Shown here: in pieces, positions 1 through 8,860 of the stretch | How the letters are laid out: each line of letters begins with the position of its first letter | Numbering within the stretch: position 1 is the first letter of the stretch | Source: Carboxylicivirga caseinilyticus | GTDB taxonomy: Bacteria; Bacteroidota; Bacteroidia; Bacteroidales; Marinilabiliaceae | Length of the DNA stretch: 40,101 nt | Direction of reading: 5' to 3' | Assembly: GCA_025499705.1 (NCBI GenBank) | Contig: JAFMVE010000051.1 | Location: 1-40,101, forward strand | Notes under the pieces: generated by a model | Database searches by the model: none | Told to the model about the DNA's origin: nothing | What the model saw: only the letters and a program-made list of their open reading frames with translations | Translations under genes and position numbers: made by a program

Positions 1-12
1 ATAGATAAATTT

Positions 13-44
13 CACACTATGACTGATGAGCTTATGATATAAAT
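13..44. repeat. Copy 1 of diverged 32-bp direct repeat
   Basis: This segment matches 301-332 at 27 of 32 aligned bases without gaps. Both copies begin CACACTAT and share the cores TGATGA and CTTATG. The copies lie 288 bp apart in non-coding DNA. They may be remnants of an older duplication or of an intergenic element; nothing mobile remains next to them. Confidence 0.5.
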
Positions 45-150
45 CTGCAATTATTTTTCAACCACAAATTACACTGATTTCACCAATTAAATTTTTATGA
101 TTTACTTTAAAATATCCTTCTAAAGAAACCTCAAAGGCTGTCTGTATAAG

Positions 151-170
151 CCGTGGGTTTTAACCTACGG
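151..170. repeat. REP-like imperfect palindrome
   Basis: CCGTGGGTT at 151-159 faces AACCTACGG at 162-170. Eight of nine pairs are Watson-Crick and the ninth is a G-T wobble. GC-rich arms in very AT-rich DNA resemble REP-type intergenic palindromes. No RAYT transposase is present here. Its copy number in the genome would decide whether it is a REP. Confidence 0.4.
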
Positions 171-300
171 TATTAAAAGCATCATTAAATCCGTCTCACA
201 AAGTAGCCAGCTTTGCCGATTAATCTTATTGCGCCGATTTGCTATCTAATTTCTATCTACACTCTTCCTGTCATCAGATAAAGAAAAAATCTATAACACA

Positions 301-332
301 CACACTATAATTGATGAACTTATGCAATAAAT
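301..332. repeat. Copy 2 of diverged 32-bp direct repeat
   Basis: This is the partner of 13-44, with 27 of 32 bases identical. The five differences lie at aligned positions 9, 11, 18, 25 and 26. No open reading frame is shared between the copies, which favours a non-coding origin. Confidence 0.5.
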
Positions 333-712
333 AACTATTTGATCCAACTCATGAAATAATTTTTAAAGCTGCGTTCATCTTATTTTTCAAAAATGAAGAA
401 AAGTTAATACCAAAAAAATATTTTATTTTTTTTATAAACAAGTTATGAACATTTTTCCCTCCGATAATCAATAGTTCTATTGACTCTTTAAAATAAAAAT
501 CAACTTCCGATTAATTCATATATTATTGACCAACTGCAACTTAATAAATCCTATAAAATTTACATTTTTAAAAGGTGATGCATCTTTGACCAATGCACTT
601 GTTCCTTGTTTAAGTCTAAATTTTAAATACTTTAATAAGTTAAATTTTTTGATTAAGTATAACAATTTTAAATTTATGGCGTACTAGACGAAAAAACACC
701 TGAATTATATTG

Positions 713-2008
713 ATGATGATGAAAGTATTACTTTTTGTGGGGGCCATAATGGCATGTTTAGTACATATTGATGCGCAATCTTTAAAGAGCACTAAGACTT
801 TTGAAGGTGACAAAATTGTTTATCTGTCAGATAGTGTTTATTACCTGTTAGATTCTGTTTATTCATACACTTCAGTAAACAATAAACTGGCTGTAAGCGC
901 AAGAACCTACAATAGCTATGATTCAAAAGGAAATATCCTGGAATCCAGATCTCAAAAATTAGAAAATGGAATCTGGGCAAATACAACTCTTATTTTTTAT
1001 ACTTACACAGATAATAATTCCGGTTATACTCAAAACCATTCACAATGGAATGACGAAACAAAGAGTTGGAATAATATCTGGAAAAAGTCCTTTATAGAAG
1101 ATCAGGAAAACAATAAGCTGAATATTATCTACTCTGAATGGATTGACAGTTCCTGGGAATATATCTGGCAACAAGACCAATATTATAACCAAAACTGGCA
1201 ATTACTTTCATACCAGACAGTAAAATGGAATCCAGAACAAAATAAATGGGAATCCTATTGGGATTACAATTGTTATTACGACAATAATGGTAATTTACTT
1301 CAAACCACTCATAAATCATTTAATACAGAAACACAGGTATGGAGCGACGAATGGGAGTGTATCCAAAATTACGAATCTGGAAATCTGATCTCTGAACAAA
1401 TAATTGATTGGGACCCTGAATTAAACAACTGGACAAATATCCGATACACGGATGTTAACTACTCAACAGGCAAAGTTATCAAAACAAGAAATAGTTGGAA
1501 TGAAGATAAATCTGACTGGTCAAACAGCATGTTGATAACAGAAGTAACTGATGAACTGAATTATATTACAGAAATTGAAAAAGAGTTATGGGATGAGAAT
1601 TCTACTTCTTGGAAACCTCAAAGCAAAGATGTTTTTACATATGACAATAATTCAATAAAGTCTTCTGAAACAACTTTATACTGGAATTCTAATACTTCAG
1701 ACTGGCAGAACAACTTTAAAAAGGAATATTTCTACTCACAAACTTTACTGCCTGGTGAGGAAAATATAATTTCAAAGGATTATGAGTTGGTTCTATATCC
1801 TAATCCTGCCAAAGATGATATGTACTTAAAGTTTAGTGGCGATGCCGAGCAACTAAAAATTTTTAAGATGGACGGCACGCTGGTCATGCAAGTACCTGTT
1901 CCTCAGAACGGGCAATATATTAATGTTAGCAATTTAAAAAATGGAGCTTATATAGCTAAAATAAGCTTTAAGGATGGTGTTGCACAAACCAAATTTGTTA
2001 AAAAATAG
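713..2008 (+). CDS. Secreted Trp-rich repeat protein with T9SS sorting domain
   Basis: This is a predicted exported protein of about 431 aa. The frame also has TTG at 710, but three ATG codons follow directly (713, 716, 719), so an ATG start is more likely; no clear ribosome site separates them. A signal peptide precedes a cut near AQS. Residues of about 80-350 hold imperfect repeats built on W-N/D-x-E-x-x-x-W followed by a Tyr/Asn-rich strand, resembling the YD- or WN-type repeats of surface proteins. The last 75 residues form a type A T9SS sorting domain (LYPNPAKDD near its start, KFVKK at the end), so the protein should cross the outer membrane by T9SS and be anchored or released. The function of the repeats is unknown. 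It is followed by another T9SS cargo gene on the same strand. Confidence 0.85.
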   Translation: MMMKVLLFVGAIMACLVHIDAQSLKSTKTFEGDKIVYLSDSVYYLLDSVYSYTSVNNKLAVSARTYNSYDSKGNILESRSQKLENGIWANTTLIFYTYTDNNSGYTQNHSQWNDETKSWNNIWKKSFIEDQENNKLNIIYSEWIDSSWEYIWQQDQYYNQNWQLLSYQTVKWNPEQNKWESYWDYNCYYDNNGNLLQTTHKSFNTETQVWSDEWECIQNYESGNLISEQIIDWDPELNNWTNIRYTDVNYSTGKVIKTRNSWNEDKSDWSNSMLITEVTDELNYITEIEKELWDENSTSWKPQSKDVFTYDNNSIKSSETTLYWNSNTSDWQNNFKKEYFYSQTLLPGEENIISKDYELVLYPNPAKDDMYLKFSGDAEQLKIFKMDGTLVMQVPVPQNGQYINVSNLKNGAYIAKISFKDGVAQTKFVKK

Positions 2009-2077
2009 TGTGTAATTTTTTTTCTCAGGGTAAGTGAACTTACTACAACATTCAAAACAGTATATTTAAATAATCAC

Positions 2078-2082
2078 GGAGG
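2078..2082 (+). promoter_or_regulatory. Strong GGAGG ribosome binding site
   Basis: GGAGG lies nine bases before the ATG at 2092. A full Shine-Dalgarno sequence is uncommon in Bacteroidota, where start regions are usually just A-rich, so it supports this start and suggests efficient translation of the large secreted protein. Confidence 0.55.
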
Positions 2083-2091
2083 CATATACAG

Positions 2092-5000
2092 ATGAAGAGA
2101 ATAGCACTTGTATTATTACTGATAATTCCATACTTAGTTAATGCACAAGTTAGTGGAGGGAAATATTATGTCGCAACCGATGGTAGTGATTCCAATCCGG
2201 GGACAATTGATCAGCCTTTTGCCACTTGGCAAAAGGGATTTAAAATGGCACAGCCAGGGGATACAGTTTTTTTTAGAGGAGGGGTATATCATTCGATAGA
2301 GGTTAACAATATTAACCCTGAAGCATATGGAGGACCATTGGGATCAAGCGGAACAGCTGAGAATCCAATAGTATATATGAGTTACCCTGGTGAATGGGCT
2401 ATCTTAGATTGTTCATATCACTGTGATTCTATACCTGATAATCCATTTGGAGGCAAATATAACTCTGCTATTAGCATACAATATGCTGAATATTTAACCT
2501 TTAAAGATTTTGAAATTAGAAATGTCTTTCAATGTGACAGCGTCATTGATGGGGCAATTACATCTGCTTATTCATGTAACCTAACATTTGAACATATTGT
2601 TATGCATGACATAGGACAAAGAGGTTTTTATATTGCAAGTGGTGTATGGAGTGAGTATAATGGTACCGATCCTAAGACCCCTGTTGATGAGCCTTATTGG
2701 GGATATGATCATCATGATACAACCAAATTTATAAACTGTGATGTTTATAATTTATGTGACTCATTAGTAAGTAATATTGGTAATGCAGCTGATGGATGGA
2801 AAACAATTATTTATGAAGGAGGATATATGCTGTGGGAAGGATGTAGGGCCTGGAATTATACAGATGATGGAGTAGATCCAACAGGTTTAAAAGGAAAGAG
2901 GGTAATTAAAAATTGTTGGTTCATGGCAGGAGATAAATATATTAATACCGATGGTGGTGATGTTGAAAGAAATGGAATTAAAGCATCTGGTCAATTTGCC
3001 CACTGGTATGACCCAAGTGTAACATACTTAACAATCTCAAATTGTCTAGCATATAATTGTAATAGTGGAATTGTCGAATTGGATGCGGGTGGATATGTAC
3101 GAAATAACGCATTAATTTATAACAACACAATATTCAAATGTGGTGTGGGCATACGTGCAAATGCTGCCACTGAAACTAGTCCAAGAACTTCTATTTATAA
3201 AAATAATCTTGTTTATGGAAGTACAAGCTATGACCCTGGAGGTTTAAAAATTCCTTATGATATATCTCTTATGACAGAGGATTATATCCATAGTAATAAT
3301 TCATGGATTTGGTCAGAAAACTACCCTCACTTTAAGTCAAATCCCAATTTTACAATTAACGAAAAAGATTTTAATAATTTAAATCACGAAGCAATTGTAG
3401 CCAATATTACAGCCCCAAGAAAAGCTGACGGGTCTTTACCGGATATGACAGCTTTAGCTTTAGCTCCTACTTCCGATCTAATTGATGGAGGAACTAATGT
3501 TGGACTTTCTTATAATGACTCTGCCCCCGATCTTGGTGCCTTTGAGTATACAGTTGGCGCACCAACTGCCAAATTTTCGACTTCAGCCACCTCTGTTAAT
3601 GTTGGTGAAGAAATCTCATTTGATGCAAGTGAAAGTAGTGATGATGGCAACATAGTATCCTACAACTGGAACTTTGGAGATAATACTACAGGATCGGGAA
3701 TCAATGCTACGCATGGCTATTCCAATGATGGAACCTTTAATGTTCAATTAACAGTAACCGATAATACAGGAAATACAGCTACAGCAACAAAAACAATAAT
3801 TGTAAATAAAATCAGAACTTTGGAGATAATCTCATATTCTCCGAACTCTACAATGGACATTACTAATGTATCATACTATTCACCTAGGGACCAATCCATT
3901 AATATCAGCATTCTTAACAATAGCAATATAGAAGTAAATTCCATAACGCAGGAAGCTTTGCAAGGCGATAATCAGGTTGAAGTTGATCTTTCAGGATTGC
4001 CGACTGGAAATTATACTATAAATCTAAGTGATGAATCTACTTCTGTAAGCTGTCAGGTATACAAGGAGGAAGCCAGATCATTGGAGATCCTTTCTTATTC
4101 ACCTAACCCTACTTCAGATGTTGTGAATATTTCATACTATTCTCCTAAAGTCCAAATTATAAACGTCAGCATTTTAAACACCAATAATTATGAAGTGTTA
4201 ACTTTAACACATAATGCTTTGGAAGGAGAAAACAATCAGATTGAAGTAGACCTTACCAATCTGGCTAATGGTGAATATACAATAACATTGACAGATGAAA
4301 TAACTTCCGTAAGTTGCCAGGTAATCAAAGAAGAAGCCCGGGTGCTTGAAATCATCAGTTATACAGCTTACCCAACTTCAGGATCTGTAAACATAACCTA
4401 CTATTCACCTAACAATCAAAACATTGAGATATCAGTTGTAAATAGTGAAGGAATACAGGTCTTAAATTCAACTCATTCAGCCAGCGAAGGTGAAAATAAT
4501 CATACTTCAGTCGATATAAGTGGATTACCAAGCGGAGTTTATATTATTTATTTATCAGATAATAATACAAAAACAAGCTGTCAGGTAACTTCTACCAATG
4601 ATTCAAATCCGACTGAAGTATTAAAATTAAATGATTTTACTGAATCAAGTTACGATTTATTTACTGTCTCCTATTATTGTCCAAATGCAGGAAATGTTAC
4701 CATTGAAGTATTTAATAATACAGGTATGCAGATCAAAAAAATAACTGAATCAGTTACTAAAGGTAATAGTGAAACGAAAATAGACCTAACGAATGCTGAA
4801 GCAGGAGAGTACAGAATCAGCTTATATGATGGTATCACATCTGTAAGTTGTTATGTAAGCAAATTAGAACAGGAAATACCGTATGAATTTGAATACCTTT
4901 CCAGCTCCCCTAATCCAACAGTGGATTTATTCGCCATTGAATTTACTTATACTGAATCAGCCCTTTTAACAATATCTGTTATAGATGAAACAGGTAGAAC

Positions 5001-5151
5001 TGTTCTGATTGAGGAATATCAGGCTAATAAAGGCTTAAACAAAGCGGTAGTTAATTTATCTGAATTAGCAGCCGGTAATTATTCTGTTAAGATTAGCGAT
5101 GCTGATACCAACGTTGAAACAACCGTTACCAAACAAAGCTTCTATCAGTAG
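2092..5151 (+). CDS. Secreted beta-helix protein with PKD domain and five sorting-like modules
   Basis: This is a 1019-aa exported protein. A signal peptide ends near NAQ. Residues of about 22-485 look like a right-handed parallel beta-helix; the opening (YYVATDGSDSNPG, then QPGDTVFFRGGVY) is typical of polysaccharide-lyase-like proteins such as PL9 relatives, so it probably binds or cuts a polysaccharide, though I cannot confirm catalytic residues. Residues of about 490-574 are a PKD domain (YNWNFGDN). Then come five tandem modules starting near residues 575, 662, 750, 841 and 931. Each resembles a T9SS C-terminal domain (SYSPNPTSD, SYYSP, G-x-Y-x-I). The last should act as the sorting signal; it ends in TKQSFYQ rather than the usual K-F-V-K. 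A good GGAGG precedes the ATG and a strong hairpin follows the gene. Confidence 0.88.
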   Translation: MKRIALVLLLIIPYLVNAQVSGGKYYVATDGSDSNPGTIDQPFATWQKGFKMAQPGDTVFFRGGVYHSIEVNNINPEAYGGPLGSSGTAENPIVYMSYPGEWAILDCSYHCDSIPDNPFGGKYNSAISIQYAEYLTFKDFEIRNVFQCDSVIDGAITSAYSCNLTFEHIVMHDIGQRGFYIASGVWSEYNGTDPKTPVDEPYWGYDHHDTTKFINCDVYNLCDSLVSNIGNAADGWKTIIYEGGYMLWEGCRAWNYTDDGVDPTGLKGKRVIKNCWFMAGDKYINTDGGDVERNGIKASGQFAHWYDPSVTYLTISNCLAYNCNSGIVELDAGGYVRNNALIYNNTIFKCGVGIRANAATETSPRTSIYKNNLVYGSTSYDPGGLKIPYDISLMTEDYIHSNNSWIWSENYPHFKSNPNFTINEKDFNNLNHEAIVANITAPRKADGSLPDMTALALAPTSDLIDGGTNVGLSYNDSAPDLGAFEYTVGAPTAKFSTSATSVNVGEEISFDASESSDDGNIVSYNWNFGDNTTGSGINATHGYSNDGTFNVQLTVTDNTGNTATATKTIIVNKIRTLEIISYSPNSTMDITNVSYYSPRDQSINISILNNSNIEVNSITQEALQGDNQVEVDLSGLPTGNYTINLSDESTSVSCQVYKEEARSLEILSYSPNPTSDVVNISYYSPKVQIINVSILNTNNYEVLTLTHNALEGENNQIEVDLTNLANGEYTITLTDEITSVSCQVIKEEARVLEIISYTAYPTSGSVNITYYSPNNQNIEISVVNSEGIQVLNSTHSASEGENNHTSVDISGLPSGVYIIYLSDNNTKTSCQVTSTNDSNPTEVLKLNDFTESSYDLFTVSYYCPNAGNVTIEVFNNTGMQIKKITESVTKGNSETKIDLTNAEAGEYRISLYDGITSVSCYVSKLEQEIPYEFEYLSSSPNPTVDLFAIEFTYTESALLTISVIDETGRTVLIEEYQANKGLNKAVVNLSELAAGNYSVKISDADTNVETTVTKQSFYQ

Positions 5152-5169
5152 ATTTAATCTTAAAAAATA

Positions 5170-5208
5170 AATAATAACCCCTGATTTTAATAATCAGGGG
5201 TTATTATT
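5170..5208. terminator. Perfect 17-bp hairpin terminator
   Basis: The arms 5170-5186 and 5192-5208 are exact reverse complements around a 5-base loop. They have a CCCCTGA/TCAGGGG core and A/T-rich outer ends, so an A-tract and a T-tract lie on the two sides. It starts 18 bases after the stop of the beta-helix gene and should end that transcript. Its symmetry would also let it act on the other strand. Confidence 0.8.
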
Positions 5209-5385
5209 TAATGTAATATTATTAAAAGTTAGAATTTTAAAATTAAAATTACAGCTATTTAATGCTAAATAATTCATGTTGGTCAAAAAGAAATAATTTA
5301 CAAATATTGTTTGATTTAGATTGTTTACTTTAAACAGATTTAAGTAGTTTAATTAATCTATTAATTAGTATCTATACATAATGTT

Positions 5386-6549
5386 ATGAAAATACCGTTT
5401 TCAAAAATTTCCTGTAATGGTAACGAATTAAAATACGTTACAGATGTACTTGAAAGTGGCTGGCTAACGACAGCTGAGAAAACATTTGAATTTGAAAGAA
5501 AGATTGCTAATTATGTTGGTGCTAAATATGCCTGTGCTGTGAACAGTTGTACAGCTGCCTTACACCTTGGACTGGAGGCATTAGGAGTTACTTATGGAGA
5601 TAAGGTTTTTGTGCCCGACATGACCTTTACAGCAACAGCAGAGGTGATCCGATATCTGGGAGCCGATCCGGTCTTTCTTGATGTTGAATATGGCACTTCA
5701 TTAATTACCCCTGAAATTTTGGAGCAAGCCATCCTGCAATATCCTGACGTTAAACACCTTATTATAGTACATTTTGGAGGACAAGCTTGTGAAATGACTA
5801 ATGAACAGAAAAACGGAATAATTGATTTGTGTCAAAGAAATCAAATTAAGGTTATGGAAGATGCGGCTCACGCCTTTCCGTCAAAGTGGCAGGGAAAATA
5901 TATTGGTACATTTGGAGATATCACCTGCTTCAGTTTTTATGCCAATAAAACTATTACCACGGGTGAAGGAGGAATGCTACTTACCGATAATGAAGAAATT
6001 ATTAAACGTGCTAAAACCATGCGACTCCATGGAATTAATCGGGATGTCTGGGATCGTTTTACTTCTGAAAAACCTTCATGGGAATATGATGTAGTGGCAC
6101 CGGGATTTAAATACAATATGCCGGATATAAGTGCTGCCATTGGTTTAGCTCAACTGGAGGTTGCGGAAGAACTCAGACTAAAGAGACAATCCATTGCTCT
6201 ACTTTATTTTGAGAACCTCAAAAATATAGAATGTATTGACCTGCCTCTGGTTAAGGTAAAGTTTGAAGACCATTCCTGGCACCTATTCACCATTACTTTA
6301 AACCATAAATGTAAAGTAAACAGGAATGAATGCATTGAAGCTCTAAGTAGCAAAGGTATTGGCACATCTGTTCATTATAAACCGCTTCACAGAATGACTT
6401 ACTATCAAAATAAATATCAATTAAAACCTTGTGATTTTCCTGTATCAGAAAATATATGGCAGGGAACTTTATCACTACCCATTTACCCTGATATGAATAT
6501 TAATGAGGTTGAATATGTCTGCAATGTCTTAAAAGAAACACTGAGTTAA
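5386..6549 (+). CDS. DegT/DnrJ/EryC1/StrS sugar aminotransferase
   Basis: This is a 387-aa PLP-dependent enzyme that moves an amino group, usually from glutamate, onto a nucleotide-linked keto-sugar. Visible family marks are GWLTTAEKT near residue 27, the cofactor-phosphate region NSCTAALHLG, DMTFTATAE, the Asp of EDAAHAFPSKW, and the Schiff-base lysine Lys188 in YANKTITTGEGG. Its length is normal for the family and the ATG start fits the family's usual N-terminus. It stands alone on the plus strand between a terminator hairpin and a convergent gene, but probably serves the nearby polysaccharide locus by making an amino sugar. The exact sugar cannot be read from sequence; the family includes ArnB-, WecE- and perosamine-type enzymes. 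Confidence 0.93.
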   Translation: MKIPFSKISCNGNELKYVTDVLESGWLTTAEKTFEFERKIANYVGAKYACAVNSCTAALHLGLEALGVTYGDKVFVPDMTFTATAEVIRYLGADPVFLDVEYGTSLITPEILEQAILQYPDVKHLIIVHFGGQACEMTNEQKNGIIDLCQRNQIKVMEDAAHAFPSKWQGKYIGTFGDITCFSFYANKTITTGEGGMLLTDNEEIIKRAKTMRLHGINRDVWDRFTSEKPSWEYDVVAPGFKYNMPDISAAIGLAQLEVAEELRLKRQSIALLYFENLKNIECIDLPLVKVKFEDHSWHLFTITLNHKCKVNRNECIEALSSKGIGTSVHYKPLHRMTYYQNKYQLKPCDFPVSENIWQGTLSLPIYPDMNINEVEYVCNVLKETLS

Positions 6550-6576
6550 GAACATTAAAACTTAAAACATTACTTT

Positions 6577-7833
6577 TTAATCAATCACAACTTTTAAAGT
6601 TCTGTTTTCTGAGTCTCCTGATAAAGAGATAAAATATACTCCTGGCTGCATATTCCCGGTTGGAATATCCACTAATTGGGAATTTATTTGACTATTTTTT
6701 AGTTGACTACCTTTAATGTTATATATTGAATACTGATTGTATGCATTATTATTTCTAAGTTCTATAATAAACCTGTCATTCATTTTTTTTAAGGTAACAG
6801 TATTTTGATCAACATTTCCATTATCAGTTGGTACACCTTCCCATCCTGCTATTCTGGCAAGCATCCACCACATGGCTTTCATTATACGTAATGAACCTAC
6901 TTCGCCTATATGATCACCATCTTCTTTTCCTTGTATTACATTCCAATTATCATCATAATCCATTGTATTATCCGGATGAATATGAGCATGGTAACGCAAT
7001 GTACCACCATCATTCCAAACACCTTCATACTTTTCCCCGGCATTATTCCAACAGAGTATATCAGCATAATCGAAGAGTATACGTTGGGGATCTTTATTCA
7101 CAAACTCCCTAATATAATTGTGTTTGATTTCACGCTGCACCCCATCTTCATTTCCTTCCGAATCAGGATAAGTGTCATCCACAGGGCCCGTAGTAAAAAT
7201 GATCTTAGTACCCCAGCCATTATCAATACAGTATTGCTGATAATCAAGCACCGTATTCAAATAAGTATCCATACTTACACTATTCCCAGTTAATTCAGTA
7301 TCCTCAGAATCCAAGCCCCAGCGCTTGATTCCTTCCGGCCTTTCAGGACCTCCTTCAATAGTTCCTCCCCAATGAACATTATAAACAGGATCCAAGCCAC
7401 CTCCCGGCGCTGGATCATAATACATATCCCAGCACCACACAAAACCCATCACATCAAAAACATTACCTGTATTATTTTGGTTTGCTATCCTAGCCTTATA
7501 GCCATCAATAGCTGAAGAACTTGCAAAGTAAGTTTCTTCTCCAACATTGTCAATTTTTCCAATTCGAAGAAATCCTGTTGTTTCTGCCGGAGGTGTACCT
7601 CCAAAATAAGTAGATTGAAATTTTGAATCAAACTGTTCCAAAAGATTAGATCCATAATTAAAAGTTGAAGAATGCGATTCTCCGGCCATCTCCACCAACA
7701 TGGTTTTAACCTTATTAAGATATTCATCCGGAATCTGATCATATTGATCAACAACAGTATGATCAGCAATTATCTGAGCTTTAAGCCCAACCAGAAACAC
7801 AGTAAAAACAGTGGAAATTACTAACTTTTTCAT
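6577..7833 (-). CDS. Secreted SGNH-like protein with T9SS sorting domain
   Basis: This is a 418-aa exported protein with a signal peptide (MKKLVISTVFTVFLVGLKAQ). The middle is only tentatively assigned. EMAGESHSSTF near residue 50 resembles the nucleophile block of SGNH/GDSL esterases (G-E-S in place of G-D-S), and EDGDHIGEVGSLRIMKAMW near residue 310 resembles the D-x-x-H block. This may be a polysaccharide esterase. The last 75 residues, rich in Asn, form a T9SS-type domain (YNIKGSQLKNS, PGVYFISL) whose final part (RTLKVVID) is short. The gene converges on the aminotransferase gene and diverges from the next, also SGNH-like, gene. An alternative is an uncharacterised Bacteroidota secreted family without hydrolase activity. 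Confidence 0.7.
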   Translation of the reverse strand: MKKLVISTVFTVFLVGLKAQIIADHTVVDQYDQIPDEYLNKVKTMLVEMAGESHSSTFNYGSNLLEQFDSKFQSTYFGGTPPAETTGFLRIGKIDNVGEETYFASSSAIDGYKARIANQNNTGNVFDVMGFVWCWDMYYDPAPGGGLDPVYNVHWGGTIEGGPERPEGIKRWGLDSEDTELTGNSVSMDTYLNTVLDYQQYCIDNGWGTKIIFTTGPVDDTYPDSEGNEDGVQREIKHNYIREFVNKDPQRILFDYADILCWNNAGEKYEGVWNDGGTLRYHAHIHPDNTMDYDDNWNVIQGKEDGDHIGEVGSLRIMKAMWWMLARIAGWEGVPTDNGNVDQNTVTLKKMNDRFIIELRNNNAYNQYSIYNIKGSQLKNSQINSQLVDIPTGNMQPGVYFISLSGDSENRTLKVVID

Positions 7834-7883
7834 TATGGTGAATTTTAATTTAGGTGTAAAAGAAATATTAATAAAATTTCATT

Positions 7884-7915
7884 TATGAAAGTTAAACAAC
7901 AATTGAATACATTTG
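7884..7915 (+). promoter_or_regulatory. Candidate Bacteroidota-type promoter
   Basis: TACATTTG at 7908-7915 matches the TAnnTTTG -7 element of the Bacteroidota primary sigma factor. A weak -33-like TATG lies about 20 bases upstream (7884-7887). It points to the lipoprotein gene starting at 7945. This is a consensus match only. Confidence 0.4.
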
Positions 7916-7944
7916 TTTAAATCCAAGGTAAAAACAAATATAAA

Positions 7945-8817
7945 ATGAAAATTATACTATCATCTATTTTTTTGTTAATGATGCTTATTGTATTAGGAGC
8001 TTGTGATTCGAAGGTTGAAGATAAAAATATTAATATAGTTTATCTCCATCACAGCACCGGCCGAGTCATCTGGAACGGAAAACAAAGTTCAGCCATCGCC
8101 AAACGTATCCTGAACAAAAGTACTAAGGTTGCCGGATTCTTAGGCATTCAGGCTGAATTACCCAGACTTTTTGATAATTATAATACCTTAAAAAAAGTCA
8201 ATTACCAAATTACAGAAATGACATTCCCCAAAGCTTCCCCTTATGGATGGAACAACTATCCTTACGACTATTATAATATCTGGGTGAAACATGCCGAAGA
8301 GGCTTACTACCTTGAAGAACCAACCCTCGAGGCTTTAAGTGCCATGTATGATGTCATTATATTTAAACACTGTTTTCCGGTTAGTAATATTGAAGCCGAT
8401 TCTGATTCAAGCAATGTTGATTCTGAAGAAAAAACAATTGGTAATTATAAATTACAATACCTGGCTCTAAAGAAAAAACTACTTTCCTTCCCTGAAACCA
8501 AATTTGTTTTATGGACACCAACAGCATTGGTGAAAAATGCAACAAATGAAGAAGAATCAGAACGAGCCAATCAATTTTACAATTGGGTAAAAGAAGAATG
8601 GGATAGAAATGGCGACAATATCTATTTATGGGATTTCAGACAATTGCAAACCGAAGGCGGCTTATACTTTAAGGAAGAATATGCCCAAAGTACAAATGAT
8701 TCTCATCCCAATCAAAACTTTGCAAATATAGCTGTTAATAAATTATTTAATCGCCTAATTGATATCATAGAGAATAAGGGACAGGGAACCTCACTGACAG
8801 GAGAAGAAATAAAATAA
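7945..8817 (+). CDS. SGNH-hydrolase-like lipoprotein
   Basis: This is a 290-aa lipoprotein. The signal ends in a lipobox (VLGAC) with Cys20 as the expected lipidated residue. The body has the pattern of an SGNH-like family: a first block YLHHSTGRVIW in which Ser is the likely nucleophile, a central KHCFP block, and NDSHPNQNFAN near the C-terminus supplying the Asp/His pair. If active it would remove or transfer an ester-linked group at the cell envelope; the substrate is unknown. It is single, faces away from the T9SS protein before it, and is followed convergently by the MBOAT-linked SGNH gene. With those two it makes three neighbouring SGNH-like proteins, which suggests shared work on acyl decorations. 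Confidence 0.72.
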   Translation: MKIILSSIFLLMMLIVLGACDSKVEDKNINIVYLHHSTGRVIWNGKQSSAIAKRILNKSTKVAGFLGIQAELPRLFDNYNTLKKVNYQITEMTFPKASPYGWNNYPYDYYNIWVKHAEEAYYLEEPTLEALSAMYDVIIFKHCFPVSNIEADSDSSNVDSEEKTIGNYKLQYLALKKKLLSFPETKFVLWTPTALVKNATNEEESERANQFYNWVKEEWDRNGDNIYLWDFRQLQTEGGLYFKEEYAQSTNDSHPNQNFANIAVNKLFNRLIDIIENKGQGTSLTGEEIK

Positions 8818-8860
8818 ATTTAAATATTCCAGTAATAATTCATTTAAAACTCTTTTGTGA

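Larger units (their letters stand above)
1..709. other. Non-coding left edge, with decayed repeats
   Basis: I see no convincing gene in this 709-bp AT-rich stretch. Frame 1 is open only from the window edge to a stop at 40-42, so the tail of an upstream gene is possible but unsupported. The stretch holds a diverged direct repeat (13-44 and 301-332), a REP-like palindrome (151-170) and a long leader before the first gene. I found no clear promoter consensus and no RNA gene. Confidence 0.6.

Noticed and set aside
1-42. Short open frame at the left edge as the end of an upstream gene
   Set aside because: Only 13 codons are visible and the segment is part of a non-coding direct repeat.
2030-2043. 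14-bp palindrome GTAAGT-GA-ACTTAC between the first two genes, considered as an operator or terminator
   Set aside because: The arms are only 6 bp, AT-rich, without a T-tract, and no regulator gene is near. Chance is a sufficient explanation.
6910-7293. 127-codon plus-strand open frame, and similar frames at 6828-7112, 9204-9539 and 35758-36078
   Set aside because: They lie antisense inside well-supported genes, have low-complexity Ile/His- or Phe-rich translations and no family resemblance.
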